Program-made: the position numbers and the translations under genes | Shown: positions 59,375-64,000 of the stretch, in pieces | Numbering within the stretch: the stretch's first letter is position 1 | Layout: every line of letters begins with the position of its first letter | The notes under the pieces: generated by a model | What the model saw: the letters and a program-made list of their open reading frames with translations, nothing else | Databases searched by the model: none | Told to the model about the DNA's origin: nothing | NCBI GenBank assembly: GCA_964414785.1 | Contig: CAYPXZ010000006.1 | Coordinates: forward strand, 1 to 64,000 | Origin: Palsa-1447 sp964414785 | GTDB lineage: Bacteria > Verrucomicrobiota > Verrucomicrobiia > Opitutales > Opitutaceae | Reading direction: 5' to 3' | DNA length: 64,000 bases

Positions 59375-61540
59375 CTACCGCGGGGCGTTTTGCCCCCGGG
59401 TGAGCCGGTCGAGGCGGCGAAGGTTGTCGATCGCGGTCCGATTGCCAGGCTTTAGCTGCAGGGCGCGCTCCCAGTCCTCCCTGGCGGAGTCCAGCCTTCC
59501 CGCCTGGGCGTCGATGATGCCCAGGCAGTTGTACGCCTCGGCAAAGTCGGGCCTGATCCGCAGCGCCTCCCTCGCGTGGAAGGCGGCGTCGCCCTCGCGC
59601 CCCGCGATCGAGGACAGCTGGAGCGCAAGGGCCAGGTGGACCCACGCGGTCTCGGGGCTTATCTTGAGTGAGGCCTCGTAGTGCCCGAGGGCCTCGGGCA
59701 TCCGGCCGGGCATCTCGGCCAGGAGGTTCGCCAGTCCCGCGTGCGCCTCGGCAAGGTCGGGATTGAGGCGCAGCGCCTCCTCGAACTGCGCCGCCGCCTC
59801 CGGCGCCCGCCCGGGCAGCGTCGCAAGGGCGATGGCGTAGTTTGAATGCAGCTCGGGGAACCCGGGGCTCAGGCGCACGGCCTCCCGGTAGTGGTCCAGG
59901 GCCTCGGGCATCCGCCCGGGCACCCTCGCCAGGGCGTTGGCGAGGTTGGCATGGGCCTCGGCGTAGTCGGGCCTGATCCGAAGGGCCGCCTCGTAGTGCC
60001 CGAGGGCCTCCGGCATCCGCCCCGCAATCCCCGACAGGACGAGCCCCAGGTCGTTGTGCGCGTCCGCGGCCCCGGGCTTGAGCTGGAGCGCGCGCTCATA
60101 GTGCCCGATCGCCTCGGCCTCGCGGCCGGGCAGCTTTGCCAGCTCGATCCCCAGGCCGATGTGCGCGTTCGGGTAGTCGGGATTGATCCGCAGGGCCTCC
60201 TCGTACTCCGCGATCGCCTCGGCCGGGTGGCTCCCCGACATCGCCAGGTTGAAGCCGAGGATGTGGTGGGCCATCCAGCTCTGCGGGCTGCGGGCGATCG
60301 TCGCCCTGAACAGGGTCTCGTCGTCGGCGTAGAGGCGGCTCTGGCGGTTTGAGAGAAACGCCAGCGTCCCGATCGCCATGACAACGGCCAGGTGCCCGGC
60401 GCGGCGCGCCCAGAGGGGCCCGCCGGCAAGGAGCGTTGCCCCCGCGGCCGACGCGGTGGCGATGAAGCCGACGCACGCGAGGTATTGGAAATGATCGGCG
60501 ACGAAGGAGAAGACGAAGGGGTAGACGTTGAAGAAGCCGAGGGCCGGGAAGAGGGAGCCCGTGAACAGGAGCCATCCGGCGAGGAGGCCCCGGTGCCGCC
60601 CGCGCAGGGCCCACAGCACGGCGGTCACGGCGAGCGCCGCGCCCATGTATCCGATCCATCCCGCCGAGGCGGAGGCGACATCCCAGCGGTTGTAGAAGAA
60701 GGCCAGGTCCGACGGCCACGCCAGCTTCCCGGCGTAGAACCAGATCACCCTTCCTGCGAGGAGCAGGCGCTCGGCGGCGGTGAGCTCGAATTCCACGCCC
60801 TCGGCCCCGATCAGCTTGCGCTCGACCCACGCCGTGAATGCGCCGTACGTCAGCGCGGCGGCGAGCCAGGGGAGGAGGGGGACGACGTCGCGCCGCCATG
60901 ATAGGCCCCCGTTCCTCCACCACAATACGACCAGGAGGGCCGCCGGCAGGGTCGCCGTGGTGCTCTTCGTCCCGAGCGCCAGGAGGAAGAGCAGGAGGGC
61001 CAGCGCGTAAGACCCCGGGCGCCGGCGCTCCGAGAAACCCAGGTACACGATCCCCGCCAGGAGGTAGAAGACGAGGGAGAGCGTGTTCTTCTGCTCCGAG
61101 ATCCATGCCACGGACTCGACGCACACGGGATGCGCCGCGAAGAGGAGGGCGGCCGCCCACTCGGTCCCGGCGGGCACGGACCGGGGCCCGGGGGTCGACC
61201 AAAGCCTGCGCAGGAGCAGCGCAAGCAGGCAGCACGACGTCGCGTGGAGCAGCACGTTGAGGAGGTGGTAGCCGAGCGTCGAGTCGCCCCAGATCCGGTG
61301 CTCGACCCAGAACGCGCTGTGAAGGACCGGGTAGTACTGCTGGGTCGCGTGGACGTCTGTCCAAATGCGGCCGAGCCCCGCCCAGGAGCGCAGGTCCGGG
61401 CGCGTGACGTGGCCGGCGTCGTCCCAGAGCATCGCGCCCCGGAGGGCGGGCCAGTAGCAGGCGAGCACAAGCCCGAAGACCAGGAGGGCCATGCCCCACT
61501 GCCCGCGGCGAGGCGTGGGTTCCGGTCGGATGTCCTGCAT
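59375..61540 (-). CDS. TMTC-like membrane protein with C-terminal TPR repeats (copy B)
   Basis: A 721-residue protein starting at MQDIRPEPTPRRGQWG. Residues 20-410 form the multi-helix GT-C-like part, with GAMLWDDAGHVTRPDLRSW and TQQYYPVLHSAFWVEHRIWGD in the first loop, nearly identical to copy A at 54244. From about residue 421 there are eight or nine TPR units with the same inserted LPGREAEAI or LPGRAPEAA phrases. The C-terminal 40 residues (PGNRTAIDNLRRLDRLTRGQN) are helical. It is convergent with the MASE1 kinase gene, and 18 bases separate them. Role inferred as for copy A. Confidence 0.85.
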   Translation of the reverse strand: MQDIRPEPTPRRGQWGMALLVFGLVLACYWPALRGAMLWDDAGHVTRPDLRSWAGLGRIWTDVHATQQYYPVLHSAFWVEHRIWGDSTLGYHLLNVLLHATSCCLLALLLRRLWSTPGPRSVPAGTEWAAALLFAAHPVCVESVAWISEQKNTLSLVFYLLAGIVYLGFSERRRPGSYALALLLFLLALGTKSTTATLPAALLVVLWWRNGGLSWRRDVVPLLPWLAAALTYGAFTAWVERKLIGAEGVEFELTAAERLLLAGRVIWFYAGKLAWPSDLAFFYNRWDVASASAGWIGYMGAALAVTAVLWALRGRHRGLLAGWLLFTGSLFPALGFFNVYPFVFSFVADHFQYLACVGFIATASAAGATLLAGGPLWARRAGHLAVVMAIGTLAFLSNRQSRLYADDETLFRATIARSPQSWMAHHILGFNLAMSGSHPAEAIAEYEEALRINPDYPNAHIGLGIELAKLPGREAEAIGHYERALQLKPGAADAHNDLGLVLSGIAGRMPEALGHYEAALRIRPDYAEAHANLANALARVPGRMPEALDHYREAVRLSPGFPELHSNYAIALATLPGRAPEAAAQFEEALRLNPDLAEAHAGLANLLAEMPGRMPEALGHYEASLKISPETAWVHLALALQLSSIAGREGDAAFHAREALRIRPDFAEAYNCLGIIDAQAGRLDSAREDWERALQLKPGNRTAIDNLRRLDRLTRGQNAPR

Positions 61541-61621
61541 GCTCCACCCTATTTGCGGGCTCAAGGGCTAATCAAGCCCGGCCGCTTGCCCGGTTTCCCG
61601 CCCCTGCGCCAACGGGGCGCC

Positions 61622-61849
61622 TCAGCAGGGCTGCGAATTCCGCCCGGACCCGCCGTCGACCCTGCCGCCCCCGAGGGACTCCCTGAGCTGGGCGCCGATC
61701 CGAAGGATGACTCGGCAGACATTCTCGCGCACGACCGGGTCGTCGGGTGAGACGTAGGCGCGGCGGCGCTCCCCCTCCAGCCACGTCTCGTCCCGGACGA
61801 TCTGTTCGATCGCCTTGAGCTCGCGGATGATGAAGGGGTCCTTTGGCAT
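61622..61849 (-). CDS. Small conserved-looking hypothetical protein
   Basis: A 75-residue soluble protein. The core KAIEQIVRDETWLEGERRRAY followed by VSPDDPVVRENVCRVILRIGAQLRESLGG is highly structured, with a helix, a D-x-D-P turn and a second helix. I recall similar short proteins annotated only as hypothetical in several high-GC bacteria, but I cannot name a family. The last ~15 residues are Gly/Ser-rich. It is divergent from the YchJ-like gene at 62022. Confidence 0.6.
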   Translation of the reverse strand: MPKDPFIIRELKAIEQIVRDETWLEGERRRAYVSPDDPVVRENVCRVILRIGAQLRESLGGGRVDGGSGRNSQPC

Positions 61850-62021
61850 TGTGCTTTGGGATCCCCCCTATCGGTCGTTTTTGGGGACGAGATTAGCCCC
61901 GCATTGATCCGTGCGGCCTTAACTCTTGATGACCATGAATTCACCGGGGAAAATTTGCGCGGGTGGCCGCCGCGACTTCGCGCTCGCCTTGGCCGGCCAT
62001 CGCGCGCTTAAACGGAACCCG

Positions 62022-62537
62022 ATGCCCACAGAAACAACCGTCCGCCCCCTGGTGGATTCCTCCTCCAGCTGCCCCTGCGGCAGCGGCCGGCCCTATGGGA
62101 CCTGCTGCGAGCCCGTGCTGAAGCTCCTGCGCGAGCCCGAGACGGCCGAGGAGCTGATGAGGGCGAGGTTCACGGCCCACGTGGTCGGCAACTACCTCTT
62201 CCTGCACCGGACGTATCTGGGTACGGCGAAGCTCCCGTTCCAGGCCGACGAGGGGGCACCCGCGGAAAACTGGACGCGCCTGGTCGTCCACGAGCACGCC
62301 CCGGGCCGCATCCCGGACATGGCCTACGTCGATTTTTCGGCCTATTACACGCAGGACGGCCACGAGGGGGTCCTCCACGAGAAGGCCGAGTTCAAGCGGA
62401 GCGACGGCCGCTGGATCTACACGCGGGCGGTCCGGCTCGGCCCCGCGCCGGTACGCTCCGCACACCCGAAGGTCGGCCGAAACGACCCCTGCCCCTGCGG
62501 GAGCGGGAAGAAGTACAAGAACTGCTGTCTGAAATGA
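62022..62537 (+). CDS. YchJ family (UPF0225) SEC-C metal-binding protein
   Basis: A 171-residue protein starting at MPTETTVRPLVD; an upstream frame is not conserved. Two SEC-C zinc motifs bracket it: SCPCGSGRPYGTCC near residue 15 and DPCPCGSGKKYKNCC at the C-terminus. Between them is the YchJ NTF2-like middle domain (AEELMRARFTAHVVGNYLFLHRTYLG, VDFSAYYTQDGHEGVLHEKAEF, and GRWIYTRA). The family is widespread and metal-binding; no reaction is established. Confidence 0.92.
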   Translation: MPTETTVRPLVDSSSSCPCGSGRPYGTCCEPVLKLLREPETAEELMRARFTAHVVGNYLFLHRTYLGTAKLPFQADEGAPAENWTRLVVHEHAPGRIPDMAYVDFSAYYTQDGHEGVLHEKAEFKRSDGRWIYTRAVRLGPAPVRSAHPKVGRNDPCPCGSGKKYKNCCLK

Positions 62538-62543
62538 GGCCGC

Positions 62544-62559
62544 CCGGGCCTGAGCCCGG
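62544..62559. terminator. Hairpin between convergent YchJ and PPK2 genes
   Basis: CCGGGC-CTGA-GCCCGG is a perfect stem in the 25-base gap between two convergent genes, so it could stop transcription in both directions. No T run is present. Confidence 0.4.
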
Positions 62560-62562
62560 CCC

Positions 62563-63504
62563 TCAGTAGATCTCCGGGACGATCATCTCGGGGCGCACCG
62601 GCTCGCGCCGGTAGTCGGGATGATGGACCCGCGGCGGGAGCACGATGGGCTCGTGCTCGACCTCGCTGTATTTCACGAGCGAGAGCAGGTGGTGGATGCA
62701 GTTCAGGCGGGCCTTCTTCTTGTCGGCGCCCTGGACCACCCACCACGGGGCGTCCGACGTGTGCGTGCGCTCGAACATGACCTCCTTGGCCTTGGTGTAC
62801 TGCTCCCAGCGCCGGCGCGACTCGAGGTCCATCGGGCTGAGCTTCCACTGCTTGAGCGGGTCGTTGATCCGGCATCGGAACCGGAACTCCTGCTCCTCGT
62901 CCGGGATGGAGAACCAGTACTTGACCAGCTGGATACCGGAGCGGATGAGCATCTTCTCAAACTCGGGCACCGTGCGGAAGAAATCCTCGTACTCGGCGTC
63001 GGTGCAGAAGCCCATGACGCGCTCGACGCCGGCACGGTTGTACCAGCTGCGGTCGAACAGAACCATCTCGCCCGCCGCCGGCAGGTGGGCGATGTAGCGC
63101 TGGAAGTACCACTGCGTCCGCTCGCGGCTGGAGGGCGCCGGCAGGGCGACGACGCGGGCGACGCGCGGGTTGAGCCTCTGGGTGATGCGCTTGATGACGC
63201 CCCCCTTTCCCGCGGCGTCGCGGCCCTCGAAGACGATCACCATCTTGTGGCCGGTCTCCACGACCCAGTCGTGCATCTTCACCAGCTCGCCCTGGAGCCG
63301 GAAGAGCTCCTTGAAATAGTGGTTGCGCGCCTCGCGGCTCGAGTCGGCCTCGACCGGACGCGCCTCTTTGCCGGGATGGGTGTGCTCCCAGTCCTCGCGC
63401 TCCATTTCAAGCTCCTCGTCATAGTCGTCGATCAGCTCCCTGTGGACGCGCTTAATGAATTGTTCATCAGGGTCCTGGGACGACTTGGGCTTGGAAGGAG
63501 GCAT
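62563..63504 (-). CDS. ppk2: Polyphosphate kinase 2
   Basis: A 313-residue PPK2 enzyme of class I/II single-domain length; it transfers phosphate between polyphosphate and nucleotides, usually making GTP or ATP from the diphosphate. Walker A is VIVFEGRDAAGKGGVIKRI, the lid module and Walker B are FDRSWYNRAGVERVMGF, and RINDPLKQWKLSPMDLESRRRWEQYT is the usual downstream signature. The N-terminal ~50 residues are charged and acidic (DDYDEELEMEREDW). It is convergent with the YchJ gene and divergent from the HDOD gene. Confidence 0.95.
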   Translation of the reverse strand: MPPSKPKSSQDPDEQFIKRVHRELIDDYDEELEMEREDWEHTHPGKEARPVEADSSREARNHYFKELFRLQGELVKMHDWVVETGHKMVIVFEGRDAAGKGGVIKRITQRLNPRVARVVALPAPSSRERTQWYFQRYIAHLPAAGEMVLFDRSWYNRAGVERVMGFCTDAEYEDFFRTVPEFEKMLIRSGIQLVKYWFSIPDEEQEFRFRCRINDPLKQWKLSPMDLESRRRWEQYTKAKEVMFERTHTSDAPWWVVQGADKKKARLNCIHHLLSLVKYSEVEHEPIVLPPRVHHPDYRREPVRPEMIVPEIY

Positions 63505-63728
63505 TGCGGGGGCACAAGCTAGGGGCGGGCGGTGGCCCGCGCAAGTGCAAGCCCGGGAGGCCGCAAAGGCCGCGCGCCGAATTCACCCGTCCGTAACAAA
63601 CCGGGTTCCTGACGCCGGTGTTAACATCAGTTATCCAACGGTTTGCGGTGGCCCATCCGCGTGCTCGAGGGCGCCCGAGCGATTCCCCTAATCCCCGTGT
63701 CCACCTGCGCCGATGGGAGCCATAGGTC

Positions 63729-64000
63729 ATGACCACTACTTTCCCGCGTGAAATCCTGATGCACGTCGTCAAGGCGCTGCCGGCTGCGCCCCAAATCCTC
63801 GCGCAGCTGGGCAAGCTGCGCCTTGAGCCTGACGCGGACCTTGCGGACGTGACCGCGCTCCTCAAGTGCGACGCCGCCCTGACCGCGCGGGTCCTTAGGA
63901 TCGCCAACAGCGCCCTCTACGGCGGCGGGATCCACTATTCCTCGCTGGACCATGCCCTGGCCCGCGTCGGCTTTGGGGTGATCTACCGCATCGCAGGGAT
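63729..64000 (+). CDS. HDOD domain protein (5' part, cut by window end)
   Basis: The first 90 codons of an open frame run off the window. MTTTFPREILMHVVKALPAAPQILAQLGKL is the HDOD start, and DVTALLKCDAALTARVLRIANSALYGG and YSSLDHALARVGFGVIYRIA follow in the usual order. HDOD proteins are helical, catalytically degenerate HD domains that act in signalling and motility control. The 224-base gap upstream (63505-63728) shows no gene and must hold divergent promoters. Any C-terminal output domain is outside the window. Confidence 0.88.
   Translation, partial: MTTTFPREILMHVVKALPAAPQILAQLGKLRLEPDADLADVTALLKCDAALTARVLRIANSALYGGGIHYSSLDHALARVGFGVIYRIAG

Noticed and set aside
54244..61540. The opposed TMTC copies as ends of a transposon around the MASE1 kinase
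   Set aside because: They are full-length genes encoding envelope proteins, no transposase or terminal repeats are seen, and they have diverged outside conserved regions.

Overview
The window looks like a chromosome segment from a high-GC member of the Verrucomicrobia, most likely an Opitutales/Opitutaceae relative. Several protein types point that way: a Caulobacter-type TonB-dependent receptor with a TTT-rich plug leader, an SLC45-like maltose MFS carrier beside MalQ and an AraC regulator, a System II (ResB/CcsA) cytochrome c module with its own lipoprotein, many bacterial TMTC-like TPR membrane proteins, and a secreted domain (NISNRALSGSGDN...LIRAVGPGL) that I know from verrucomicrobial exported proteins. 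No rRNA, tRNA, CRISPR or transposase gene was seen. The taxonomic call is inference.

Region 1-6.7 kb is unlike the rest. It holds about a dozen small genes, all on the + strand. Most are visibly lower in GC than the backbone, and eleven copies (one cut by the window edge, two degenerate) of a related 89-103 base element separate most of them; five complete copies are exactly 96 bases. The element begins with a 7-base box, has a GTCGG(A/G)YCC-like left arm, a GC-rich central hairpin and a CCTTAG...CACCTCAACGTT right end. In the best cassettes the 7-base box is complementary to the box at the start of the same cassette. This is the architecture of integron attC sites, so the region is read as the distal end of a sedentary chromosomal integron array whose integrase would lie before position 1. 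Cassette products are small secreted or membrane proteins, a GNAT acetyltransferase, two DUF1801 proteins, a PAP2 enzyme, a VOC protein and a UspB-like protein. At least three cassette genes run into the attC in the same frame and take their C-terminal tail and stop codon from it.

Region 6.9-22.2 kb starts with two secreted proteins of unknown function. It continues with a cluster of GT-C-like, TPR-tailed membrane proteins around a polyprenyl-phosphate-mannose-synthase-like GT2, which together resemble a protein O-glycosylation system. A DUF4139 protein, a TVP38/TMEM64 protein and xseA follow. Region 22.2-30.5 kb carries the cytochrome c maturation genes and then assorted genes: a HAD hydrolase, a rhomboid protease, secreted proteins and an aldo/keto reductase. 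Region 30.6-34.5 kb carries an aldolase/dehydrogenase fusion translationally coupled to mtnA, plausibly a 5-deoxyribose or methylthioribose carbon-salvage pair, and then a Tat-exported NIPSNAP protein.

Region 34.5-45.3 kb is an alpha-glucan utilisation locus: a secreted amylase-esterase fusion, a TonB-dependent receptor with a strong terminator, MalQ, an MFS sugar carrier and an AraC regulator. Together these would bind, cut, import and disproportionate maltodextrins. Region 45.6-51.6 kb contains Uma2, methyltransferase, PhyH-like, SGNH/TPR and papain-like genes. Region 51.6-61.5 kb holds two large hybrid sensor kinases alternating with two closely related TMTC-like TPR proteins in opposite orientation. 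The window closes with a YchJ/SEC-C protein, PPK2 and the start of an HDOD protein.
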